DNA of 64,000 nt from Luidia sarsii (lineage: Eukaryota; Echinodermata; Asteroidea; Paxillosida; Luidiidae), in the NCBI GenBank assembly GCA_949987565.1, contig OX465112.1, positions 13,987,299 to 14,051,298 of the forward strand, written 5' to 3'. The translations under genes were made by a program, and so were the position numbers. The notes beneath the pieces are model-generated. The model saw nothing but the letters and a program-made list of their open reading frames with translations, was not told the DNA's origin and ran no database searches. This document shows positions 10,844 to 21,979 of the stretch, piece by piece. Every line of letters starts with the position of its first letter. The first letter of the stretch is position 1.

Positions 10844-12120
10844 GCAGTTTGAAGAATGGCCGGGAAGACTCGTCAAATGGCTGAGCCATTGACTGTGTGA
10901 CGGCAAACCCACAGGGTACCGATTACTGGAAGCCAGTCTCCCTCCCTCCTTCCCTCCCATAACACACACACACACAAACCAAACCTCTTCAACCTTTCAA
11001 CTGATTTCACAGAAAGTCAAATTGTTGCAGCAAAGCCAAACTTCACCGAGTCCTCGTTCTACAAGGGACTCGTGGAATCACTCCAGCTTCGACAGCATAA
11101 CGGCAAATGTGAAGGGAACCCCCTCCCCTCCCCCATTACATGCATTGACGAACATCAGCTTGTCATCCTTTCCACTCCAGCTAATGAGGCCGAAGGGCAA
11201 CTCCATTCAGCTTGTCAATGCATACTAAGCCTCACCCACTCTTCTTACTGCTTGAGAGACTGTGACTTTGATGGTGCAGGGTACCAGGTATTTTATCCGG
11301 TCCCCCTCCCCCATACACACACACACACAAACAAATCCTTGATGAGGCCACAGGGCAACTGGATGCAGCTATTAAAGCTAAACTTCACCCAGCCTCCTGA
11401 CTGCCAGAGACACGTGAAATGACAACCAAGTGCCTGTACATCTGGAGATTGAGTCAAACTGGCCCTCAGTGCACACAAGCCCTGTGTCTCCGGCCCTTCC
11501 TGTATGTGCGGCCTCCACTACAAAGCCAAGTTTAGCCCGTCGTGGAAGTTGTCCTTAACAAAAGACGCGGCTCATCCCACGTGAGTTGGAATTGGCACAG
11601 ACTACCAACATGGAAATAACGACATCCATAGGTGAAGGATGAGGGACTTAAAGATCCTATCATTACCTTGTGGGTACCAGCCGAACTGGTTACCTTGCAG
11701 CCACAGAAAAAAAGGTAGCGGGTACCAGCCAAACTGGTTACCTTGCTGCCATAGATAAAGGTTGGTAGTGGGTACCAGCCGAACTGGTTACCTTGCTGCC
11801 ACAGATAAAAATTTGTAGTGGGTATCAGCCGAACTGGTTACCTTTTCAGCCACAGATAAAGGTTGGTACTTGGTAGTGGGTACCAGCCGAACTGTTTACC
11901 ATGCAAAAGCCACAGAAAAAAAGGTAGTGGGTACCAGTGGAACTGGTTACCTTGCTGCCACATAAGGTTGGTAGTGGGTACCAGTGGAACTGGTTACCTT
12001 GCTGCCACAGAAGGTTGGTAGTGGGTACCAGTGGAACTGGCTACCTTGCAGCCACAGATAATGGTTGGTAGTGTGTACCAGCCGAGCTGGCTCCCTTGTA
12101 CATGTATATATTATTTGCTG
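10844..12120 (+). other. Probable 3' UTR of the rhotekin-like gene
   Basis: Follows the TGA at 10841 in the same orientation without a clear coding exon. It contains (CA)n tracts at about 10962 and 11322 and the minisatellite at 11640-12095. I could not identify a convincing AATAAA that fixes the transcript end. Confidence 0.5.
11640..12095 (+). repeat. About 50-bp minisatellite with hairpin-forming unit
   Basis: Roughly eight units built on GTAGTGGGTACCAG, (C/T)GAACTGGTTACCTTGC and TGCCACAGATAAAGGTTG. Inside each unit GGTACCAG pairs with CTGGTTACC. Unit length varies between about 45 and 60 bp. Confidence 0.9.
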
Positions 12121-13698
12121 AAGCGGTTTTGAGACAGGAGGTGCCTCAATTGTTTTTCCTGAGTCTTTTTTTCTTCCAATGATTCCATTGTATTAATTCC
12201 TCTTATCTCGCAGCTCATGTCAGATCTATGCATTTCACAATTTTATGACAATTTTACAATGTATCTAATTTTTTTAATTTTTCCTCTAGTTTAGGGCCAG
12301 TCCAATTTACAAACTGCACTACTGAATGGAGCTGTAGCTGTTGGCATTATTTTTTCAACTACTTGTGTGTAGCCCAGTGATTGTATGGAAAAAGATGGAA
12401 TGACATCGGAGTGTATGACTGATTACTTTTGGGACCAATTTAAGAATTTATATAGAGAAGAAATTCTGTGAAGACTTTTGAAACCTTCCACTTTTTCTTA
12501 AAATATTACTTTATACTAATTTGTATCTTCAACTCAGTGGTATTTCTGACTGTGTCCTCATGCTTGTCTTTTTAATCCTGATCATATATTTTTTATTTTT
12601 TTCATAGTCTGAAATAACCTTACTTAGTCTGTCTGTCATATCTTTGTCTTATCAACCATACATATAGCTCAGATTGTGCACATATTACTCAGTAGTTCAA
12701 TTGGCAGTTTGTGACAAAAGAAGCATACGTTACTATGTTTTATGGAAGAATTATATTAATCAAATTAATATCTTTTATAACAATTTGTACTCTGTATTGG
12801 CTTAGCAAACTTGATCTTAGATTTGGACGTCTCTTGTGCTAACATAAAAACAAAGATTTATGTGAAAGTCATACTATATCTTGAGCATTGGTATACAATA
12901 CAAATCCAACATAAAAACATAATTTTTAAACCCTGACGTTCTCCTATTTGTATTTGTAAATGGTTATGGGCCGAATAACTTCCTAAAAATACTGCAACTT
13001 GCCTCCATGTTGAAACTTGAATGGCAGCAGTGAAATGTTGACCTGATGTGAACCAATTGAGCCTACTTGGGAGTAACAGAAACCCACGGATTAAAGGCAC
13101 CTATGGTTACAGTAATTCTCTTCATTTTTGTTTATTTACCATGCCTATAACATGAAGCAACTATGGATTATTTAACAGTATAAAATTAATACTGTGTACA
13201 ACAAGATGTATTTTATATGTGGTATCCATAAACTAATTATGTATTAACAATCTATTTATACCCTTAACAATCACACATTTTTATGCATTATATTAAGGCA
13301 TATTTATTTACAGGAATCCTTTATCTTTTCCCCCGATATACGTGCAACTTTTTAAATTATATATTATATTGGTAAATGTAACCTGTTTGTAAACTTACGT
13401 TAATCAAATTGTCGGTGTATTATAATGTTTACGATTGCTTTTGTGATCTCTCAAGAAGTGTTTCATTTGTGCTCCCGTGATCAGCTTAACTTTGTTAAGC
13501 TGAAATACAAAAATATTGCAAACTCCTTTCTGTACAAAATTACACCAACCTTTATACGAATTTCAAGGGCCTTTCTAAAGACAGATATGAAGATTAAAAT
13601 GGAAAAGACTTTTTAAATTCCACACAAAAGATCAGTATGCCTCTTACTATAGAATGTAATAATTCAACCACTAAAAACGATGAATGGTATTTGTAATC
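12121..13698. other. AT-rich non-coding stretch
   Basis: No ORF with recognisable similarity on either strand. The sequence is AT-rich with scattered TATTTA and ATTATA runs. It may include the distal end of the rhotekin 3' UTR. Confidence 0.5.
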
Positions 13699-13699
13699 G

Positions 13700-14267
13700 G
13701 GGCCCAATTTCATACAGCTGCTTAAGCGTGAAAATCTGCTAAGCAGGAAAAGTCTTCCTTGTGTGAATAGGGTCGGCACTGCTATGTGATGTGAATTGCT
13801 TTTGACTTGTATTCCACTCCTCTTCCACCTGCATGAAACACTAGTGGAGTGTGGATTGGCAAGCTGATCCTATGGCTCATTACTTTTTGTGCGGGATAAC
13901 ACTACATTGGTCGAGGTCAAAGAGTAGCTCATCCATACGTTGTCTGATCCAACGTAATGCATGAAATAGCACACCTTTGAAAATTTCAGCTCAATCTGCC
14001 AACCAGGTGAACAATCGCTTAATTTGTTTCGCGAAAATGTTTAGATCTCGGGGTTAGACATAAATTATTTCTTTACTCTTTTCTCCAAAATATAGCACTT
14101 ACGGCAGAAATAATCAGTGCGAGGTTTCTACTACAAACATCAAACTTTTAAGTTTCCTGTAAATCTGTGAACATTTCTGTTTTCCGATCTCACCAATGTT
14201 GTGTAGGGGCTTTAAGAAAATGTGGGTGCTTTATGCTTATTAAAAGCAACTCTATGAAATTGGGCCC
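13700..14267. mobile_element. GGGCCCAAT foldback element, copy 2, interrupted
   Basis: The left end GGGCCCAATTTCATACAGCT is at 13700 and the right end CTCTATGAAATTGGGCCC reaches 14267. The interior is split by the element at about 13899-14215, so the host is older than the guest. Confidence 0.75.
13899..14215. mobile_element. TTTAAAGCCCCTA-family MITE nested in another element
   Basis: Matches the reverse orientation of the copies at 3882-4259 and 31552-31910: GGTCGAGGTCAAAGAGTAG, TTGTCTGATCCAACGTAATG and an end GTTGTGTAGGGGCTTTAA. The left terminus is damaged. Confidence 0.8.
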
Positions 14268-15459
14268 TGATCTAGAAGTTGTTGCTTCGATTAGCTCGTG
14301 CACTATCATCCCAACTGGTGAGTCTTTCAACGTTCTCCATTTTTATCCATCAGAGTTAAACTTACACGGGCTTGCTTCACTCTCGCCATCTGTTATGATT
14401 TTATCATCTTTGGGTCAGTTAGATGGAAAATCAATGACTTGTTGGTCATCCTTTTATTACGCAAAAAATCGCCCGTTGCTGTTTTGTCCGCACGTCAGAC
14501 ATTTGTCGGTCTGTGTGCTTCAAACGCACAATAGCGCGGTAATGATTTTGTTAAATCGTGTTGCACGTGTTATGAACTATACGATAGACCGTGTAAAAGC
14601 ATTACGCTATAGACCCCACATTCAATCATTGGGCGGCAGATGTGAAACCAGTCTTTGTTCTGTTCGGTGAGTGTCATCGCCATCAATTTATTTGTCAGAT
14701 TTATCTGTCCAGGGAGGGGAATTCCACTGTAAAATCTAGCTTTTCCCGCTGCATCTATTCAAATAAACATGCAGAAGTAATACGACGATGTTGCAGACCG
14801 CTTAGGCTTACTGACTCAAATGAACAAGAAAGCAAAAAATGCAAAATAATAACCCGTTATAGTCGGAATGGTTCAATTTGATATGTGAAACTTGCGTGCC
14901 TGATTCTTTGCCTAAGGATTTAACCAACACAGTCGTTTTTCGTGTTCTGTTCGACGCATAAAATTACGAGCGTGTTGGAGAACTTGGTGTCGGTCTGTGA
15001 AATTATTGACATAAGTACGGCTGTGCAAGAATTAATATTAGGATTGGCCTGTAACACAGACGTAGCGGGAATTTTCGAAACTTGGACGTGTTTTTTTTTT
15101 AAGGATTGAAATTTGCTAAACACATTAAGCCGGAAAATAATTTCTTCAGATATAATTATTGAAAATTAGGTATGCATGGATAGATTGGTCATCTACCCAA
15201 GCAGAATGGATGTATGAGCCGAAAATGACAGCGGGAGAAAAAAGGGGCATCTCCTTTCACCCCCCGAATAGTAAGATTTTCTGAAACTGCATTGTGGCGT
15301 CATTATTTTGGGGGCGAAAATCAAAGCTGTCTTAACAGTTGAGGATTAATAAAACTTGTGGACAAAAACTGACCACTGTTTAGGAAAAAAATATGCGAAT
15401 AAGGTTGGTTAATGATTATGTTCACAACGTATGGCCTACTTCATCTTTGAGAACGAATC
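14268..15459. other. No gene recognised
   Basis: Contains a 167-codon open frame at 14167-14670 that begins inside the nested MITE and resembles no protein I know. The rest is AT-rich. I see no exon-like or RNA-gene signal. Confidence 0.5.
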
Positions 15460-15493
15460 AGCCGAATGTGCTAACCGATAGCGTCACTGAGCC
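15460..15493 (-). pseudogene. Half tRNA-Asn-like fragment
   Basis: The stretch AGCCGAATGTGCTAACCGAT plus AGCGTCACTGAG matches the 5' half (acceptor strand, D arm and start of the anticodon stem) of the intact tRNA-Asn at 15817-15890, with several substitutions. The 3' half is missing. Confidence 0.45.
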
Positions 15494-15644
15494 AGGCCGA
15501 TCGCAACAGGGAATTAAGGAGGTTGTCTAAGTTTACTTCTAGATTTGGTGTGGTTAAAAATTGTCAGTTCGGAAGATTTTTGATACAACCATTAATGTTT
15601 ACTCCGTGAAATAATGTATATCGCATAGTGGTAATTTACACAGA

Positions 15645-15740
15645 AGACGTTTCAAACTGCTTACTGACTAACAATTTCGAGGGCCTGATGTTTTGAACTC
15701 ATCGAGGACCTTTGTCAAAGGTAAAAACGTCAGGCCATAA
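15645..15740 (-). repeat. Reverse-orientation GATCCTAGCAGG-family copy
   Basis: Reads AAACTGCTTACTGACTAACA, then GGGCCTGATGTTTTGAACTC, then AAAAACGTCAGGCC. It keeps both GGCCTGA(C/T)GTTT arms of the fold described in the findings. Confidence 0.75.
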
Positions 15741-15798
15741 TAAGTAGGCCCAATGCTTCGGGGTTTCTTTGTGGATAAGAAATATAAAATTTTAGAGG

Positions 15799-15807
15799 AA
15801 AAAAAAA
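15799..15807 (-). terminator. Pol III T-run terminator of tRNA-Asn
   Basis: Nine consecutive T residues on the minus strand shortly after the tRNA 3' end. Four or more T residues normally suffice for Pol III. Confidence 0.85.
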
Positions 15808-15815
15808 GCTATCAG

Positions 15816-15816
<1 letters not shown>

Positions 15817-15873
<57 letters not shown>

Positions 15874-15890
15874 TATTGCGCCACGGAGAC
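15817..15890 (-). tRNA. tRNA-Asn (anticodon GUU)
   Basis: On the minus strand this 74-nt sequence folds as a full cloverleaf. The acceptor arms GTCTCCG and CGGGGAC pair over seven positions with one G-U. The D arm is GGCGCAATAGGTTAGCGC. The anticodon stem-loop TTCGGCTGTTAACCGAA carries GTT, and the T arm is GGTGGTTCAAGCCCACC. The discriminator base is G and no CCA is encoded, as expected for a eukaryote. The internal A and B boxes are intact, there is no intron, and a run of nine T residues (15799-15807 as A on the plus strand) about nine bases downstream is a good Pol III terminator. Confidence 0.96.
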
Positions 15891-16820
15891 GCGATGTGCG
15901 CTAAATGCGCCTACACACAAATGAAGGCTTTGGTTCGGACTTGGGCTTCGGTTCGCCGGTTTCATCGTGGGTATTATTATAACGCGTACGGATCAGCTTC
16001 TCTGAATACCTAATAGAGTTACGTGAGCCTGCTTTCATCATGGGAGTTAGTTAGGGAATGGAGGATCCTCTATTGGGTAGGGTGACGTCAGAGTGACCCG
16101 TGGGGCAGACCCGGCGAAGCTAATCGAACGCACACGATAATGACTGTATATGTAATATTTTAAAAACAAAGTTGCAGACTGCTTAGGGACTGAAATTACC
16201 AAAATCCAAATCTCAAAACGTAAATACGTCACAGCTTTGGCCCCTATACAGGTATACTATTTTTTATAATAGGCCCCTAATTACAGAACAAGCCTGTGAA
16301 CTCCGCTTTGTTCTGACATGTTCTGAATAATGGAATCTATTGTTTTTCCAGACCCTGATGCAGAGTTCGGAAAATGTATAGGGCCTACAGTTTATTACTG
16401 TAAATACATGATGAAAATAAACAAGGTTCTTAAATCTTTTTCGAAAATGAATCATGTCAGCATGTTTTCAAGCTATCGTTCACATTCGGCGGGATTGTTA
16501 CTGTTAGATCCAATTTCCCCTGGATACTAGGAAAAAAACTGAACACTAAATCACCATTATTACCCCATTGCTCCGATGCGTTTTATTCCATTTACATGTA
16601 TACCTCCACTATCCATCATGAACAGGACTGGCTTCTTACTGAACTGATCCGGCCCTGAGGGCTGACAAGGGAGAAGAGGATTTTAGAAAGAGTGTAGCTG
16701 TGGACGCGGGATTATGATTGATCATTTTTATTATAGCGTAACTTTAAAGTGGCCCCGCCCTAGATAGAGAACAACCAACTTGCGCGCTTTCAGATCATTG
16801 GCAGGCATGACGCAAGAAAG

Positions 16821-16828
16821 ATAAAAAG
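16821..16828 (+). promoter_or_regulatory. TATA-like box upstream of the first TMEM45 gene
   Basis: ATAAAAAG lies about 35-40 bases before a GC-rich segment (GCGCCCTTCCATCCGCACTC) that ends in a strong donor CAG/GTATGT at 16963. This is the best core-promoter candidate for the TMEM45 gene at 21980. It is inferred from spacing and composition. Confidence 0.4.
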
Positions 16829-16857
16829 GGTTAATTATTAACGGACGAGGGCGCCCT

Positions 16858-16963
16858 TCCATCCGCACTCTTAGTTGCCTACGTGCGGTGCGGTGATACA
16901 TTAAAAATATTACCGAGTGTCGGCCGGTCCGTTTGGGGACGATTCTCGAACCATTTCTGTCAG
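16858..16963 (+). other. Candidate 5' UTR exon of the first TMEM45 gene
   Basis: A GC-rich leader without a useful ORF, ending in CAG/GTATGT. The TMEM45 coding exon starts after a good acceptor (TTTTCATTTTCAG, exon from 21946), so a spliced leader must exist and this is the nearest well-formed one. The start coordinate is approximate. Confidence 0.4.
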
Positions 16964-17582
16964 GTATGTGCGGTTTGATCGTTCAGTATTAGGCGTGAAC
17001 CTCGACTTGAACTTAATGACGTGGTAGTAGTCCTCTTAAAAACAAGGGAAGGTGACTGAATGGTCTAACGATGGTCTAACTTTGCGCGTGAAAAAGTCAA
17101 TACAGCCGTCACCCCCGTTCACATTCATTCAATCAGTGTACTGGCTACTGCTGTAATAATCTGTATACTGAGTGTGGAGTATTCTGGGGGTATGGCTTGT
17201 GTAGTTGTATGCGCCTGATTAAGTAATCTCACCGGTTCCCGTGACCTGTTAAACTACAGATAAGCAAATCGCATTTTACAGTTACAAAACCCCATGGCTT
17301 ACCGGTACATGGCCATGCCAGATGGTGGGCGCCCTTTGTGCTAACAACAGTAACAACACAGTAACACTACACAGTAGCCATCATACAATGGAGGAACACA
17401 ATGAGTGAATGACACTTTCAACAGTGTTTCTGTATTGTTACTGTGTTACCATAGATTAGAGGTCGCTTACTGAGCGTTACTGTTACTGTGTTAGTGTTAC
17501 TGTTACTAGTAAGTCATGGAATTAGAACAGGAATCGTAGCAGTTAGTATTTTAGTAGTAATTACTAGTAGTGGCTAGTAGTA

Positions 17583-20500
17583 GGGACCGAAACGGTCCAC
17601 TGCGCATGCCATCTGCGCACGTTCAGTTTTGTGCACAAAAATCTGGTAACGCGTCTCCCGATCGACACGATCCTTTTAAAAAGGGTTTTCTACTTGAGCA
17701 CCATGCTCAAATACACTAAAACACCCCTTAACGTGTAGCTGATGACTTACCGAAGCTAGTCGTTAAAAAAATCGCGTAAAATCCACGTTGTTTGCCCGCA
17801 AAAGGGCATTACTCGCGAGGTTAGTTTATCTGAACGGCATTTTCATTGATTAGACGTTCATAATACAGCTAAACTATACCATTACAGGAAATTTGAAGGT
17901 CTAAATGCTTAGAAAAAGTCAACTTTGTGAATGAGCTGTTGCCCATTTCGGCAATTAACGCTATCTACCGTACCGCGATGCACCGTGTGACGGTCATGGG
18001 GCTTGCGCGTCGCGCGGCCCGTTAACAAAACCCTGCGTGCTCGCTACTTACGTGTACGTTCGCGTTGCGCGGAAACATTGTTGCTTTGTGTTCGTCTGTT
18101 ACTGTTACTGTGTTAGTGTTAGGGATTCCTCTTCGCTCTTTCCTCTTCCTTTGTTGGCTATTTTATTTCACTGATTATTTTAGTTAATTTTTTTTTTTTG
18201 AAGGTGAATTTTCGTTTTATTTTGTTATAAATTAAAATCATAATTGTTTTAGTTTCAGACATAGGCCTACTGTAGTACTGGTGAGTAGGCCCTACAATCC
18301 CTTTCCGGAATTCCTGCTTGCCGAAGTTGCCGGCTTTGTCGTTTTTAGTAATATTTTAGAAGCTTTAGCAACTTACTATGTTCTTTGCTATTATAACAAT
18401 CTTATTTTTTCTGTAATGGTCTATATTATTGGCTACCATGACAACAGAATTTGAGTTTTTAGATTTATTTATTTCAGGGATCTTGTTCAGTTGTTGACAA
18501 AGACAAGGAAAGATATTTCATTATAATTGATTTGTATCCTTAATTAATGGGTCCTGAGCATGATTCTGAAAATTGCATGTGCTATTAATTAGTAAATTCT
18601 ATTTATCTCTTTGTATTAATTTTGTATTAATTATTAATTTCTCATTTTTAGGCTCTGTACATCAACATTTATTTTGAACGCAGTAATTTAGTCTTACTAT
18701 TATAGAAAATAGAAATTGCAATAGCCACTGCATACTTTAAAATGTTTATTGAATTTTGTAACAAAAAAACAACAAAAACAAAATATTTTGGACAAGTGAA
18801 CAAGAGAGTGAACTCTCTAATTTATCTTCCTGCCCAATTATTGAATCTAGCCAGGTCAAAACTTCAAGATGGGTTTCTGATCTGATGTTTGGCGGATTAG
18901 AATTGAAGGTTTTAAATTTCACTTTCCAATCTATCAAGAAATGCCCGCCATGTCGTGTATAAGCACAAGAATGGTCAAACAGTGGTGTCCACACTGACAC
19001 AACAACTGTCATCATTTGTATTCTTCTGACCCTGTTGGTCAGTGACCTTCTGTAGGACCATTCTACCCCATCACCATCAACCCATGCCAATCCCTTCCTC
19101 CGATTCTTCAACATCTACTGGTCTCTGCCAGCCAACTATGGCACATCTCAACCTCATCTTCAACAATTAACTTCTGCTTCCTGTGGAAACGTGGAATCCA
19201 TCCCAGGTCTTGCCGTTCCAGATGCACTGCTTCAGCATTTCCTTTCAGGCAAAGAACCTAGAGACAAACCCCTTCTCCTCTGAACCAACACATCTGCCAG
19301 CTCTATCAATTATAGCAATCTTCATCTTTGACATGGGTTGATGTGAAGTTGTCATTTCTTAAATGCTGAAATCTTCATTCTGAAAATGCAATATAAGACA
19401 ACAATTACTAGAAGATAATGCAAACAGGAGTAAACAAAACTAAATTCCCGGATTTCCACACTAGTACATGACATGTACACTATTAAATACAATAATGATA
19501 ATGCCATTTACATACAAACTTTTGGAAGATTATAGAGACGGTAACCTAGAAATAAACGCAGTTAATTTCTACGGGAAGCACTGGGCTCTTTGTTGACTTT
19601 CTTCACAGGTTTTTTGGCAGACCTAAACTGTGAATGAAAACAAACACACGCCAAATCACAAAATGTGGTAATCATGATCGTATGCAAGTCCGGATCGCAA
19701 CTGTGACATGTTTACAAAATATAAGGAGTGAATCATCAAAAAACTTGAGTTCATATCCCTGGAAAATGTTGTAAATTTGTTTGCAAATTTGTTTACATGA
19801 GGAAATAAAGTAAACATAATTTTCTTGTTTCTTATAATGTAAATATGCAATGACCCTCTGTATTGAATGTGCCGTTTTTGTTTACATGCATATGAATTAT
19901 GAACATGTACGTACATGTACGTACATGACGAAACTGGAAGGAATCAACATTGAGACTGCTATAATTATGCAAATTTAGGTATTTTGTAATTAGTATTGCC
20001 TTGGCAACCATCTTGGATAGTTGTGGTTGGTAGTTAGAGACTCAGAAAGTATGAGTTATACAATGATATGGAAAAAACAACAATGCTGTGCTTTGTTCAT
20101 GTCCAGAGATATAGTGTTTATTGTTTGTTTACACATTTGTTTACTTAATGAAAATTAGTAAACAAATATTTCTTCATCTTGTTAATTATTCAAATGCACT
20201 ATTACCGTCTACATTACAAATGATATTTTTGAATGATGTCTTGTCCTAAAAAAAGTAAAAACTTTCAGAATCCATGCAGCTTGTAGTAATTAGGCAATTT
20301 TGTTTATTGTGCTAATTAGTGTTGTTGTCATGGCAACCGTCCTTATTAATTATGAATATTTCTCAGACTGAAAACGCGTCTAAATTTACAAATCGGCGAT
20401 TAACGAAAAAAGCACTGAAATAAACCCAAACACTTTTGAGTTATTAACAAATGAATTTGTTTACATTATTGTTTACTCTCTCTTTTTGTAGTTAACAACC

Positions 20501-20696
20501 AGGTTTGAAACCACATTTGCCATAGAAAAACTGGCCCAAAAACATCCGTTTTCAAATTTTTCAAAATAACATAGCTCGGCAACCCCTTGACCAAATGTGA
20601 CAATATTGGTATCAGAGGATGCAGCTGTATGCACTTAACGCAAATAAATCACTCACAGTCCCACTACATCAACTTCAAAAATCCCATTTCGGTCCC
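17583..20696. mobile_element. Candidate 3.1-kb DNA transposon with GGGACCGAAA ends
   Basis: The left end TAGTAGGGACCGAAA and the right end TTTCGGTCCCTACTA are inverted repeats with TA on both sides, and both flanks are ACTAGT-rich microsatellite. The interior has an open frame on the minus strand (18746-19114, 122 codons). Further minus-strand coding-like stretches lie at 19130-19350, containing the string AIIDRAGRCVGS and, in another frame, EAVHLERQDLGWIPRFHRKQ. None matches a transposase I know, so this is a candidate only. Confidence 0.45.
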
Positions 20697-20698
20697 TA

Positions 20699-20838
20699 CT
20701 AGTAGTAGTACTGTAGTATAGTAATAGTAACAATACTACTAGTAATACTACTAGTACTAGTACTAGTAGTAGTACTAGTACTACTACTAGTACTAGTACT
20801 ACTACTAGTACTAGTACTACTACTAGTACTACTACTAG
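20699..20838. repeat. ACTAGT/AGTACT microsatellite
   Basis: A dense palindromic mix of ACTAGT, AGTACT and ACTACT. It abuts the right end of the 3.1-kb element and the left end of the foldback element that follows. Confidence 0.95.
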
Positions 20839-21472
20839 TCCGAGGAACTTGGATCCGACAAGTCACCTTTTTTATTGACTGTAGCCTGTAGGGTCCAAGC
20901 ACAGTGGCTATGAACTGTGGTAATGTAATCTTTGAAAAATACCCCCGACCGAAATCCCCAGATTTACCCCCTGAAACACCCGTGAAACCATCCCACGCGC
21001 CCATTGAGGATTCAGTGAGAATTACAGATTCCAATACTGGTCATTTTGTTTTACTCACGTTTGGGAAAAGGGAGAAATTTCCACTCAGTTGACCGAGAAA
21101 GGGTCGACGAGCCGAGTTGGGGTGGCCATCTTGGATTTGAAACTGTATGACGTCACGATGTGCAGGCAGGTCCGGGTGCGGAGTTGTCTGCGGAAGTGTG
21201 TGCGCGCGCTTGCACGCGTTGAGCCCTACGACTGTTCAGGAAACAGAGCGCACATTGTCACAGAATCAATGGGCGGGTGGGACGGTTTCACAGGTGTGTT
21301 GGGGGTAAATCTGTGGATTTCGGTCGGGGGTATTTCTCAAAGATGACATTACCACATTTCAATTTTCTATAGCCACTGTGCTTGGACCCTACAGTCACCC
21401 GTCCCTCAAAATTTCAAAATTCGATAAAAAAAGGTGACTTGTCGGGTCCAAGTTACTCGGACTAGTATTACT
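20839..21472. mobile_element. 634-bp foldback element with about 200-bp arms
   Basis: The left arm starts CTAGTCCGAGGAACTTGGAT, then CCGACAAGTCACC. The right arm reads the same on the other strand (CTAGTCCGAGTAACTTGGAC). Homology between the arms continues for about 200 bp (ATACCCCCGACCGAAATCC, CCATCCCACGCGCCCATTGA). A one-armed copy lies at 45484-45955. A 62-codon frame occurs in both copies, but it lies within an inverted-repeat arm and is unlikely to be coding. Confidence 0.85.
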
Positions 21473-21503
21473 AGTAATAATACAAACAAAGTGTTTTAAA
21501 AAA

Positions 21504-21690
21504 CGCAGAGGCTATTGTTACGGCAGTCTTCCATGTGGTTCCCTCAATTGAAAGTATTCATTGGCATTGCAGGCTGGATGGACCAGACTATTCATTAATA
21601 ATAGTCTAGTTTCAAGAGCTAAACATCCTGACAAATATTGTTAAGTACGTCAGGGAACCACATGAACGACTGCCGTAAACACAGCCACTG
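21504..21690 (-). mobile_element. MITE with ACGGCAGTCGTCCGTGTGG-type ends, diverged copy
   Basis: A diverged, inverted copy of the element at 40028-40210. It shares ACGGCAGTC, GTGGTTCCCT, the internal GATGTTTAGCTCTTG (here as its complement) and the end CTGCCGTAA. The flanks are T/A-rich and compatible with a duplicated target. Confidence 0.8.
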
Positions 21691-21754
21691 TTAAAAAAAT
21701 TGATATTTCGACCTTGTTAAGTTGTAGGCTCCTGCTTTTTTAGAGGGCTTGAGA

Positions 21755-21915
21755 TTCTGCTTTTGAGAAAAGTCATGCTATTATTGCTAGGATCAGAACG
21801 TTACCCCCCCCCTCTCTAAATTTACAAGTTTTGTATTTTGGTAATTTACTAATTTTACTTTTAGTCAGTATTAAAAGTAGGCCTAGTCTGCATCTGTAGC
21901 ATTTTTCCATATTCA
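21755..21915 (+). repeat. Degenerate GATCCTAGCAGG-family copy
   Basis: TTCTGCTTTTGAGAAAAGTC, then TGCTAGGATCAGAACGTTA, then a partial tail. It lies just before the acceptor of the TMEM45 exon. Confidence 0.65.
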
Positions 21916-21979
21916 TCACCATTTTGTAAATGTTTTCATTTTCAGGCATTGCACGCAGGAGCCAAGGTAGAAGAACATC

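Noticed and set aside
14167..14670. 167-codon plus-strand ORF
   Set aside because: It starts inside a MITE, crosses the end of a second element, resembles no family and shows no coding composition.
15753..16013. ORF with SSPGGLEPPTFRLTAERANL
   Set aside because: This is the well-known false translation of a tRNA gene's complementary strand, here tRNA-Asn.
18746..19114. A functional transposase gene in the 3.1-kb element
   Set aside because: The 122-codon frame has no recognisable catalytic motif, and neighbouring coding-like pieces lie in other frames with stops.
20904..21092. 62-codon frame also present at 45565-45753
   Set aside because: The conservation is explained by the shared foldback element, and the frame sits in an inverted-repeat arm.
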